Assembly: GCA_017960885.1 (NCBI GenBank)
Contig: JAGCYI010000200.1
Span: 1-34,757, forward strand
Direction of reading: 5' to 3'
Length of the DNA stretch: 34,757 bases
From: Bacteroidales bacterium
GTDB lineage: Bacteria > Bacteroidota > Bacteroidia > Bacteroidales > UBA3824
Positions 1 through 6,988 of the stretch are shown here, in pieces. Position 1 is the stretch's first letter, and each line of letters begins with the position of its first letter. Both the position numbers and the translations under genes were made by a program. The notes below the pieces were generated by a model, which saw nothing but the letters and a program-made list of their open reading frames with translations, was not told where the DNA came from and ran no database searches.

Positions 1-1
1 G

Positions 2-91
2 GTAGTATTCGACAGTTTTTATGTAGGCTACACCGGCGGAATCCGCTTAATAGAAGACATTTACACTGTTGCTGTAAGACGATTCAATTAG
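2..91 (+). CDS. C-terminal end of a nitrogenase component-1-like protein (partial)
   Basis: An open frame enters from the left edge and stops at TAG 89-91, giving 29 residues that end in TVAVRRFN. The core YVGYTGGIRLIEDIY resembles the C-terminal end of nitrogenase component-1 family proteins (NifD/K/E/N and the group IV relatives), where a Y.GY.G...L.E.I pattern is common. If correct, the missing gene would be a subunit binding a metal cluster, either of a nitrogenase or of a nitrogenase-like reductase. Two sulfur amino acid genes follow downstream, which would suit a methylthio-alkane reductase type enzyme, but this is inference from a very short piece. An outer-membrane protein end is an alternative because the last residues are aromatic and alternating. 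Confidence 0.4.
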   Translation, partial: VVFDSFYVGYTGGIRLIEDIYTVAVRRFN

Positions 92-158
92 TTTTTTTAT
101 TCATTTTCTTTAAAGCGGCCGTTGAGAAAGGGGACTTTTGATGCGGCTGCGTTTTTTT

Positions 159-520
159 TTATTCCGCCTTCCCCTCCATTTCTAATGCTCTTGTAAAATC
201 TTCGAGCAATGATGTTTGTAAATCTACAACCCAATCGTCTTTTACATCGAGGTCTGTTTTGTCGTTGCCGAGGCATTTGTAAATCTTGTTGTTGCAAAAA
301 TATGCACGGCTAAATTCTGAAACCATACGGCTGCCGTCTTCGGATGGGTGTTGGTCTTCTACAAGGACGAAGAAAATGCAACCATCTTTTACGTAGAAAA
401 AGCGGCGGTGCGCTGATTATTGTCCATTTGGGCGCTCGATTTGCAAAAACTGGTCTGCGCCATTGCTGCCGGAATTGATATCATAAGCATCAAAAATGCT
501 GCGAAAAAAGTCCTTTTCAT
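159..520 (-). pseudogene. Frameshifted gene for a small secreted protein
   Basis: Reading leftward from ATG 518-520 gives a clear signal peptide, MKRTFFAAFLMLMISIPAAMAQ without its last residues in the mature part, followed by about 20 residues and then a stop. From near position 420 a second frame continues without interruption, starting AHRRFFYVKDGCIFFVLVED, through a segment with several cysteines to a stop at 159-161. The 362-nt span is one base short of a whole number of codons, so one lost base near 405-425 would explain both frames. The repaired product would be about 120 residues, exported, with Cys in the mature part. No family is recognised. A sequencing error is possible as well as true decay. 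Confidence 0.6.
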
Positions 521-679
521 AATAATTATAGTGTTAATGAATACATTTTAATAACGCATTGAAGGTGTTTTTGTTGTATTAAAAAATTCTTTGGTGCATA
601 AATCTTTTACGTATAAATAGAATATATTATCTATTTTCCTAATTGAATGTAAAATTATTTTCTATATATAAAATTTTGC

Positions 680-709
680 TTGGTAATAATTTCTGTTACC
701 GTAATTTTG
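680..709 (+). promoter_or_regulatory. Bacteroidota-type promoter of the cystathionine gamma-synthase-like gene
   Basis: TAATTTTG at 702-709 matches the -7 box TAnnTTTG. TTGG at 680-683 lies 18 nt upstream in the -33 position. The predicted transcript start falls before ATG 734, which supports that start over in-frame TTG codons further upstream. Confidence 0.5.
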
Positions 710-733
710 CAAAGTAAATATAAACAAAAGAAA

Positions 734-1879
734 ATGAATAGAAAAACTGATACTAATTGTCTTCATTTGGAGGAAGACGAGGGTGATTGTAGGCACTATG
801 GTGCTGTGAGTTTCCCTATTTATCAAACTGCCACATACGCGCATCCCGGGCTTGGACAATCTACGGGGTTTGATTACAGCCGTCTGCAAAACCCTACAAG
901 AGAGCATCTTGAAAAGATTGTGGCGCAACTTGAAGGCGGCATCGACGCTTTTGCGCTTTCGAGCGGAATGGCGGCGATTTCGTTGCTTTTGGAAATTTTT
1001 GAATCAGGCGATGAAATTATCGCTGACACCGACCTCTATGGCGGAAGTATACGATTGTTTGATAATGTATTGAAAAAACACGGCATAAAGGTCTGTTATA
1101 CCGAATGTTACAAAAACAATATCGAGCACCTCATTACCCCTTCAACCAAAGCAATCTATATCGAAACGCCCACCAATCCGATGATGAACGTTACCGATAT
1201 TGCCAAAATTGCTGAAACCGCTCACAATCACAATATTATCTTTATTGTAGACAACACTTTTCTTTCGCCATATTTCCAAAATCCTTTGAAACTTGGTGCT
1301 GATGTTGTAATACATAGCGGCACCAAATTTTTAAGCGGTCACAACGATACTTTGGCGGGATTTATTGTTACCAATCGCGCTGATATCCAGGAGCGTTTAC
1401 GGTTTTTGATAAAGACCACGGGCGCGGGACTTTCTCCGTTTGATTCGTGGCTTGTGGAGCGGGGTATCAAAACTCTTGCCGTGCGTATGGAAAAAGCACA
1501 ATCTAACGCTATTAAAATTGCACAATGGCTTAATAATCAACCGAAAGTAAATCGCGTAATCTATCCCGGACTACACACTCATCCTGGTTATGAAATTATG
1601 AAACGTCAGGCTCGCGGATTCGGCTCTATGATAACATTTGAGGTTGAAAACAAGTTACTTGTAGAAAAAATTCTTAGCCAAGTACGCCTAATAAAATTTG
1701 CCGAAAGTCTCGGCGGTGTTGAAACCTTGATAACATATCCCACTACTCAAACTCACGCCGATGTACCCGAAGAAACACGATTAAAAAACGGCATAACCGA
1801 TTGTGTTTTACGTCTTTCGGTAGGAATCGAAAACCCTGATGATTTGATTGAAGAGTTGGGGAAATGTTTTAATTCATAA
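734..1879 (+). CDS. Trans-sulfuration PLP enzyme (cystathionine gamma-synthase / gamma-lyase type)
   Basis: This 381-residue protein is a complete member of the Cys/Met metabolism PLP-dependent family (fold type I). The PLP lysine is K198 in SGTKFLSGH. Other family marks are the FDYSRLQNPTR segment near the N-terminus, LSSGMAAI, the ETPTNP and VDNTF motifs, and the end THADVPEE followed by LRLSVGIEN. The length fits cystathionine gamma-synthase, gamma-lyase or methionine gamma-lyase, and is shorter than typical O-acetylhomoserine sulfhydrylases of about 430 residues. The exact reaction cannot be decided from sequence. ATG 734 was chosen because upstream in-frame codons overlap the promoter. 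A MalY-type beta-lyase follows 52 nt downstream on the same strand, so the two are likely co-transcribed in sulfur amino acid metabolism. Confidence 0.88.
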   Translation: MNRKTDTNCLHLEEDEGDCRHYGAVSFPIYQTATYAHPGLGQSTGFDYSRLQNPTREHLEKIVAQLEGGIDAFALSSGMAAISLLLEIFESGDEIIADTDLYGGSIRLFDNVLKKHGIKVCYTECYKNNIEHLITPSTKAIYIETPTNPMMNVTDIAKIAETAHNHNIIFIVDNTFLSPYFQNPLKLGADVVIHSGTKFLSGHNDTLAGFIVTNRADIQERLRFLIKTTGAGLSPFDSWLVERGIKTLAVRMEKAQSNAIKIAQWLNNQPKVNRVIYPGLHTHPGYEIMKRQARGFGSMITFEVENKLLVEKILSQVRLIKFAESLGGVETLITYPTTQTHADVPEETRLKNGITDCVLRLSVGIENPDDLIEELGKCFNS

Positions 1880-1920
1880 TTCACAATTCACAATTCAGAA
1901 TTCGTAATTCATAATTCATA
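1872..1920 (+). repeat. Heptamer tandem repeat, seven copies of ATTCAYA-like units
   Basis: Seven consecutive 7-nt units fill 1872-1920 in exact register: ATTCATA, ATTCACA (twice), ATTCAGA, ATTCGTA, ATTCATA (twice). The array contains the stop codon of the upstream gene (1877-1879) and takes up nearly all of the 52-nt spacer before the next gene. Confidence 0.9.
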
Positions 1921-1931
1921 ATTGATAAAGG

Positions 1932-3107
1932 ATGGAAAGTAACTTAGATTTTGACACAGTAATCAACCGCAAAAATACACTTTCATTGAAGTTTGACTTT
2001 GCCAAACGTCGCGGACTTCCTGCCGATGTGTTGCCTCTTTGGGTGGCGGATATGGATTTTAAAACATCAAGTTATATAGTTGATGCTCTGCACGATGCGG
2101 CTGAATATGGTGTTTTTGGATATAGCGAAACTCAAACTCCATATTACGAAGTGGTGCGTGATTATTTTCTTAGAAAATATGATTACGTTTTTACCGAACG
2201 CGAACTACTAAAATCTCCGGGCGTGGTTTTTGCTATTGCAGTGGCTGTTAATGCGTTAACCGAAAAAGGCGATGCCATAATGATTCAACAGCCCGTATAT
2301 TATCCATTTTCGGAAGTTATAGAAGACAACAACCGAAAACTTGTAGACAACACTTTGGTCTACAATCCACAAGACAACCGCTATTATATTGATTTTGAAG
2401 ATTTTGAAAACAAAATAGTTGCCAACAATGTAAAATTATTTCTTCTTTGCAATCCTCATAATCCTGTGTCGAGAGTTTGGAGCAAAGAGGAACTTATCAA
2501 AATAGGCGAAATATGCTTGAAACACAATGTTTTGGTACTCAGCGACGAAATTCATCAAGATTTCACCTTTGTGGGCAAACATCACATTTTTGCAAGTTTA
2601 AAGCCTGAATTTGAGAACATTACCATCACATTTACCTCACCTTCAAAAACCTTCAATCTTGCGGGATTGCAAACCGCACACATTTTTATCAAAAATCCAA
2701 AAATCCGCCGAAGATTTTGTCACGCATACAATGCATCGGGTTATAGTCAGTTAAACGTTATGGGATTGGTTGCCACTATTGCAGCGTATAAGTATGGCGA
2801 TGAGTGGTTTAGCGGTGTTTTTAAGTATATCAAAAACAATGTGGAATTTATCAAAAACTATGTAGAAACCAATTTGCCAAACGTGCGAATGATAACCCAC
2901 GAAGCCACCTATTTGGTTTGGTTAGATTTCAGAAAATTAGGTTTCACCGCTGCCGAATTAGACAATTTAATTGAAAACAAATCAAAACTCTGGCTCGACA
3001 GCGGCAAAATCTTTGGCAAATCGGGTGAAGGTTTTCAAAGAATCAACGCCGCCTGTCCACGCAGGCTTTTGGAAGATGCAATGGCGCGGTTATCCTTAAT
3101 TTTTTAA
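1932..3107 (+). CDS. MalY/PatB-family PLP-dependent C-S (cystathionine beta-) lyase
   Basis: The 391-residue protein has the class I/II aminotransferase fold of the MalY/PatB group. These enzymes cleave cystathionine or cysteine conjugates at the beta C-S bond, releasing homocysteine or a thiol plus pyruvate and ammonia. Visible marks are LPLWVADMDF near residue 33, the FGYSE segment, CNPHNPVSRVW, SDEIHQDF, and the Schiff-base lysine K239 in SPSKTFNLAGL. Length is normal for the family. It lies downstream of a trans-sulfuration enzyme gene with only the heptamer array between, which fits the second half of transsulfuration. Its last 12 nt overlap the stop end of an rsmE remnant on the other strand. 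Confidence 0.9.
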   Translation: MESNLDFDTVINRKNTLSLKFDFAKRRGLPADVLPLWVADMDFKTSSYIVDALHDAAEYGVFGYSETQTPYYEVVRDYFLRKYDYVFTERELLKSPGVVFAIAVAVNALTEKGDAIMIQQPVYYPFSEVIEDNNRKLVDNTLVYNPQDNRYYIDFEDFENKIVANNVKLFLLCNPHNPVSRVWSKEELIKIGEICLKHNVLVLSDEIHQDFTFVGKHHIFASLKPEFENITITFTSPSKTFNLAGLQTAHIFIKNPKIRRRFCHAYNASGYSQLNVMGLVATIAAYKYGDEWFSGVFKYIKNNVEFIKNYVETNLPNVRMITHEATYLVWLDFRKLGFTAAELDNLIENKSKLWLDSGKIFGKSGEGFQRINAACPRRLLEDAMARLSLIF

Positions 3108-3182
3108 CGCAGCCAAAAATGCGCACACTGCCACGTCTGCAGTTTCGGTTCTTATTCTAGTGTTTCCAAGCGATACGGTGAA
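3096..3182 (-). pseudogene. Remnant of the rsmE 3' end (28 codons)
   Basis: On the minus strand 3096-3182 reads as an open frame ending in TAA and encoding VSLGNTRIRTETADVAVCAF followed by LAALKN. The intact RsmE at 6989-7705 ends in nearly the same residues: about 22 of 28 positions are identical. Most of the nucleotide differences are silent or conservative, so the piece was under coding selection before separation. Upstream of residue F (3180-3182) the frame meets TGA and similarity is lost. Its stop codon lies inside the 3' end of the MalY-type gene, suggesting that this was the original convergent neighbour. It marks the left edge of the inserted TIR cassette. Confidence 0.85.
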
Positions 3183-3200
3183 GTATCATTTTGTCTTTTT

Positions 3201-3241
3201 TTGAATAAAATTTGTTTTTTTATTCAAAATGCCTATCTTTG
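3201..3241 (+). promoter_or_regulatory. Canonical promoter of the TIR operon with an overlapping inverted repeat
   Basis: TTTG at 3211-3214, a 19-nt spacer and TATCTTTG at 3234-3241 form a full Bacteroidota promoter. A perfect 9-bp inverted repeat, TTGAATAAA (3201-3209) and TTTATTCAA (3219-3227), encloses the -33 element and could be an operator. Initiation would be expected around 3248, leaving a leader of about 27 nt before ATG 3275. Confidence 0.75.
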
Positions 3242-3274
3242 CAAAAGTTATCAACTATTAAACTTTGGGTATCC

Positions 3275-4630
3275 ATGGGAAAATTTAAATACGACATATT
3301 TCTTAGTCATTCAAGCAGTGATAACGCCTTTGCTGACAGTTTAAACGACCTTTTGGTGAAATCAGGATTTAAGGTGTGGTACGATAATAATTCGTTGTTA
3401 TTAGGTACTAATCTTGATGAAATATTCAGATGTATTGAAGCTTCTCAATTTGTTATCGTAATTTGGTCAACAGATGCCGAACAATCTGAATGGGTTAGAA
3501 ATGAAGCTCAAACCGCATTGTTGAACAAAAAAACAGTGATTGTGGTACGTCTCGATGATAAGGATGATTATCCCTACTGTTTGAAAGACTTGAAAAATAT
3601 CAAATGGCTTTATTGCCAGAATGGTAGTCTTACGCCTGATAACTTCTTTCGAATACTCGCTGCTATTTATAGAACTTCTGAAAATACAGAATTTGAGAAC
3701 GATGTGTTTGTTACTCTTTCGTGGCATGATGGTCAAGAAATAATCGAACAGCTTTTCCCAATTCTTAGGCGGGAGTTTAGATTGATAGGCGATTATCCTG
3801 ATCAGGAATCCACTGTCGAACAGCGAATTAAAAAAATTATGGGTACTTGCCGGGGATATATTGCATTGTTAACGGAAAGAGATGATGAGGAATATTTGAA
3901 AACTTCAAAATACTTTTGGACAGAGATTAAATTGGCAAAAGAATGTGATTTGCCAGGTTTATTGATAGCTGCCCCAATAGTTTTTAGCAAGATAAAGGAG
4001 TTGGTTCAAGTTATAAAATCACCTATAGACGACAATCAAATTAAACAGCTAAAAAATGAAAAAGGATGGTTTACCCGCGAGACTGATGCCTTTGTGAAAA
4101 CATGTATCGAAGCTCTTAAAAATTATGAATTGATATCTTACGAAGATAAATGTTTAGAGAGTCGTCTTGACGATTGTCTTTACGAGTTGTCACGATCTTT
4201 AAAGTCACCCAAAACTCCATATATTTATTACACAGAAAATACTGGTTCTGAAAATAATTCATTTATAAAAAGATTGTGTGGAATAGTCACCGCCATTCCG
4301 TGTAAAGGTGAGTCTGATTCTGTTAATAGGGCAAACACTTCCACTATTGATAGAGTAACGGAGGACATAAAAAACGCATATTTAATGATTTCTGATGTTT
4401 CAAATATTAAGATGGATAGGTATGTGGATATTGGTATTGCCTATGGTGCTGGCATTGAACTATGTTTATTTAAACAACAAGACTCTGCCTCCACATCAGC
4501 TTATATAAGAGATAGAATTTCCACTTATCAAGATGGGTGTGAATGTTTGGCGGTAATTCATAAGAGTTTGCGACCATATCGTAGAAAAGTTTTGTTCACG
4601 GAGCAACAAAACACCAAAGAGGCAAATTAA
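3275..4630 (+). CDS. TIR - TIR-like - deoxyribosyltransferase-like protein, paralog 1
   Basis: The 451-residue soluble protein has three Rossmann-like domains. Residues 5-130 are a TIR domain: YDIFLSHSSSD, WYDNNSLLLG (BB-loop region), and W73-V-R-N-E77, where E77 matches the catalytic Glu of NAD-cleaving TIRs such as SARM1. Residues 142-235 look like a second TIR/ThsB-like domain, with DVFVTLSW, GDYPDQ, MGTCRG and TSKYFWTEI. Residues 310-400 resemble the nucleoside deoxyribosyltransferase fold, with ISDVSN followed by YVDIGIAYGAG; the usual Glu is Asp (D385). The likely role is NAD+ cleavage or nucleotide signalling in defence. ATG 3275 was chosen because it is the first ATG after the promoter. 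Its paralog starts 14 nt after its stop. Low similarity in the middle domain makes that assignment tentative. Confidence 0.8.
   Translation: MGKFKYDIFLSHSSSDNAFADSLNDLLVKSGFKVWYDNNSLLLGTNLDEIFRCIEASQFVIVIWSTDAEQSEWVRNEAQTALLNKKTVIVVRLDDKDDYPYCLKDLKNIKWLYCQNGSLTPDNFFRILAAIYRTSENTEFENDVFVTLSWHDGQEIIEQLFPILRREFRLIGDYPDQESTVEQRIKKIMGTCRGYIALLTERDDEEYLKTSKYFWTEIKLAKECDLPGLLIAAPIVFSKIKELVQVIKSPIDDNQIKQLKNEKGWFTRETDAFVKTCIEALKNYELISYEDKCLESRLDDCLYELSRSLKSPKTPYIYYTENTGSENNSFIKRLCGIVTAIPCKGESDSVNRANTSTIDRVTEDIKNAYLMISDVSNIKMDRYVDIGIAYGAGIELCLFKQQDSASTSAYIRDRISTYQDGCECLAVIHKSLRPYRRKVLFTEQQNTKEAN
3305..3369 (+). repeat. 65-nt block identical to 4675-4739 (copy 1)
   Basis: These 65 nt inside the first TIR domain are identical to 4675-4739 of the paralog. 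With single mismatches the match runs on to about 3387. The remaining parts of the two genes are far more diverged, so this is a local homogenised tract. Confidence 0.9.
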
Positions 4631-4644
4631 TAGTGTAAATTGCC

Positions 4645-5850
4645 ATGAGACGGATAGAGTACGATATTTTCATAAGTCATTCAAGCAGTGATAACGCCTT
4701 TGCTGACAGTTTAAACGACCTTTTGGTGAAATCAGGATTCAAGGTGTGGTACGACAACGAATCGTTGGTTGCCGGTACCGACCTGCGCTTGGAGATTGCA
4801 AAAAAAATTGAAAACTCTGAATTTGTAATTGTTGTCTGGTCAAATAATTCAGAAAAAACCGACTGGATTAAAGAAGACGTTGACCACGCCATTAAAAACG
4901 GAAAAACAATATTACCAATTTGTCTTGGCGATTGCAAACCCGACGGTTTTTTAGATGGTATTAAATGGATCAAGTGTGCAAACGGCGAACTTACCTCAGA
5001 TTGCTTTTTCTTGATTTTGTCTGCCATATACGGAAGTTCTGATAACATCGAATACGACAAAGACGTTTATGTAAGCCATTCGTGGAGCAAGGATAGGGAA
5101 ATTGTAGAAAAAATATTCTCCCGCCTGCAGTTGTATCGGTTGATAGGTGATTATCCAAATCAAGAAACCGTAAACGAAACGAGAATCAAAAAGATAATGG
5201 GAACATGCCGTGGATTTATCGGCATTTTAACGTATAGAGGTGAAAATCAATATAGAAACACATCAAAATATTTTTTGGAGGAAATTAGATGGGCAGAAGA
5301 CAGCGGATTGCCCGGAATATTGATAGCCGATTCGCGGGTTAATACCGACAACCTTTCGCATTATCCTGTATATGCCTATAACATAGATAAATGGGAGAAT
5401 GCGGATAAGATCAAAGAGTTGGAATCTTTTATAGAAGACAATTTATCGTTGAACGAGCCACGTACTCCGCATATCTTTTTTGCCCGAAGTTTAAACAGAG
5501 AGAGAGACAGAATAAACCTTCTTATTAAAAAATTATGCGGAAGCGTTACCGCAATACCATGTAAAGATGGATATGACTTGGGACAAGGTATTCAACAGGC
5601 TATTATAGATAGGATAAAAAAGGCGTACATTATGATTGCCGACATATCTGGAGACCGGTTCAATACCTATATCGAAACAGGTATAGCATTGGGAGCTGAC
5701 GTGGAACTCTTCTTAGTAAAGCAGGGTGACCCTAAAACGCCTCAATTTATGTATCGTAATAATGAAATAAAATTTTATGATGACGATTGCGAACTGTTGG
5801 CGGTGGTGCATAACGAGCTGAGAAAGCATAGACGAAAAGTTTTAAATTAA
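4645..5850 (+). CDS. TIR - TIR-like - deoxyribosyltransferase-like protein, paralog 2
   Basis: This 401-residue paralog has the same three-domain order as its upstream neighbour. The TIR domain (residues 5-130) keeps YDIFISHSSSD and WYDNESLVAG, but the position of the catalytic Glu reads W74-I-K-E-D78, so the aligned residue is Asp with a Glu one place earlier. The second domain has DVYVSHSW, GDYPNQ, MGTCRG and TSKYFLEEI. The third has IADISGD and YIETGIALGAD, where E344 occupies the deoxyribosyltransferase-type Glu position that is Asp in paralog 1. It is about 50 residues shorter, mainly in the linker between domains 2 and 3. The 14-nt spacing indicates one operon. The role is inferred as a partner or regulator of paralog 1 in a defence system. 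Confidence 0.8.
   Translation: MRRIEYDIFISHSSSDNAFADSLNDLLVKSGFKVWYDNESLVAGTDLRLEIAKKIENSEFVIVVWSNNSEKTDWIKEDVDHAIKNGKTILPICLGDCKPDGFLDGIKWIKCANGELTSDCFFLILSAIYGSSDNIEYDKDVYVSHSWSKDREIVEKIFSRLQLYRLIGDYPNQETVNETRIKKIMGTCRGFIGILTYRGENQYRNTSKYFLEEIRWAEDSGLPGILIADSRVNTDNLSHYPVYAYNIDKWENADKIKELESFIEDNLSLNEPRTPHIFFARSLNRERDRINLLIKKLCGSVTAIPCKDGYDLGQGIQQAIIDRIKKAYIMIADISGDRFNTYIETGIALGADVELFLVKQGDPKTPQFMYRNNEIKFYDDDCELLAVVHNELRKHRRKVLN
4675..4739 (+). repeat. 65-nt block identical to 3305-3369 (copy 2)
   Basis: This is the second copy of the perfect direct repeat within the TIR-encoding region. The two copies are 1,370 nt apart, so recombination between them would delete most of paralog 1 and leave a single hybrid gene. 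Confidence 0.9.
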
Positions 5851-5862
5851 ATTGCAAAAAGA

Positions 5863-5894
5863 TTTGGTAAGTTTCGAGCAAATTGGTATCTTTG
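5863..5894 (+). promoter_or_regulatory. Separate promoter of the SLATT/DUF4231 gene
   Basis: TTTG at 5863-5866, a 20-nt spacer and TATCTTTG at 5887-5894 match the consensus fully. The leader before ATG 5921 is short and AT-rich. The membrane gene therefore has its own promoter in addition to any read-through from the TIR genes. Confidence 0.75.
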
Positions 5895-5920
5895 GCGTGT
5901 AAATTTTAATTTATCAAAAT

Positions 5921-6964
5921 ATGGAAGCTAATAATAACAATGCAAACAAAACCACTCCCAAGGGTGAGCAAGGTGCTAAATGGTCTAATCCTAAGGATAT
6001 AACCGACGGTTCAATAGATAGTTATGTTGAAAAGAGATGGGCAGACCAACATAAATATTTTGATGATAAAGCTAATATTTCTCAAAAAAGGTATATCCGT
6101 ATCCAATTATGGATTATAATTTTGAGCGCATTGTCTGTTTTGGTTTTGTCAATCGACATCGACAAGTTGTGCGCAATGGAGAAATTCAGTATTACCAAAA
6201 GCATTTGTGCAATATGTTCATTGGTTATTGTTATTATTTCTGGTTGGGACAAACTCAAACAATACCATACCGAATGGATTAGCAAACGTAAAGCAGACGA
6301 AAAACTGAAAGTGGAAATTTGCAAATATAAATTTGGTGTAGCTCCTTACAAAGATCCAAGCCTTCCTATTAAAGTTAAGGAGGATAAAAATGAAGAATCT
6401 GAGAAAGAGACAGATGCTCAAAAGAAAGAACAAGAAACCGTCACAGCTCGCACCAAACTGCTTTTCCAAAAACTTAACTCTATTGTTGAAGCTAATAAAG
6501 ATATCGACAGTAAAGTAAATGACTATTATCGTGCTATTAAAAACGAAATTTCAGCATATGTTTCTAGTGCTGATGCATATCAAGAGTATTCTAATAATCC
6601 ATTTACTAAGAGAGATAAACTTTTTGTTGATCGTGTAAATGATAATTCCGACGATATTCAAAAGCTTATTACCCAAAACAATTATTTCTCGCTTATCAAA
6701 AAAGAAATAAGTGATTATAATATTGGTGAAGGCGCTTACAAACCCACAAAATCAAAGCCATCCGTAGATCCTCAGAAAGTAAGAGATGAAATCTTGTGGG
6801 ACAATATGCGTACTTTTGTAGATAGAGTAGAAGCTATTATTAGCAGTGATGTTGACGATTTTGTTAATTCTAAAAATAAACTATCTGAATTAGGTGATTC
6901 TTTCAATCTTGAAAAAGAGATTAAGGCGATTAAAGAGTCGATTGACAAAAAGAATAAAAAGTAG
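5921..6964 (+). CDS. SLATT/DUF4231-type two-TM protein with long C-terminal domain
   Basis: The 347-residue protein has a hydrophilic N-terminus, a segment SYVEKRWADQHKYFDDKA (residues 34-51), TM1 at about 59-80 and TM2 at about 91-110. Then follow W119, R123 and charged residues in the pattern EWISKRKADEKLKVEICKYK. This layout, with RW.DQ..YFD.KA before two TMs and W..KR.A..L..E...Y after them, is that of the DUF4231/SLATT families. SLATT domains are predicted pore-forming effectors in nucleotide-signal conflict systems. The C-terminal 200 residues are Lys/Glu-rich and helical, probably coiled coil, with no recognised sensor domain. It follows the TIR pair by 70 nt with its own promoter. The proposed role, a membrane effector triggered by TIR products, is inference. 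Confidence 0.75.
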   Translation: MEANNNNANKTTPKGEQGAKWSNPKDITDGSIDSYVEKRWADQHKYFDDKANISQKRYIRIQLWIIILSALSVLVLSIDIDKLCAMEKFSITKSICAICSLVIVIISGWDKLKQYHTEWISKRKADEKLKVEICKYKFGVAPYKDPSLPIKVKEDKNEESEKETDAQKKEQETVTARTKLLFQKLNSIVEANKDIDSKVNDYYRAIKNEISAYVSSADAYQEYSNNPFTKRDKLFVDRVNDNSDDIQKLITQNNYFSLIKKEISDYNIGEGAYKPTKSKPSVDPQKVRDEILWDNMRTFVDRVEAIISSDVDDFVNSKNKLSELGDSFNLEKEIKAIKESIDKKNKK

Positions 6965-6982
6965 AGGAAAAACCTCTACTTT
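6958..6982. terminator. Hairpin between the SLATT gene and rsmE, likely bidirectional
   Basis: AAAGTAGAGG (6958-6967) pairs perfectly with CCTCTACTTT (6973-6982) around a five-A loop. The stop codon of the SLATT gene (6962-6964) is inside the stem. The A and T ends suit termination on either strand, and the hairpin also marks the right end of the cassette. Confidence 0.7.
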
Positions 6983-6988
6983 AAATCT

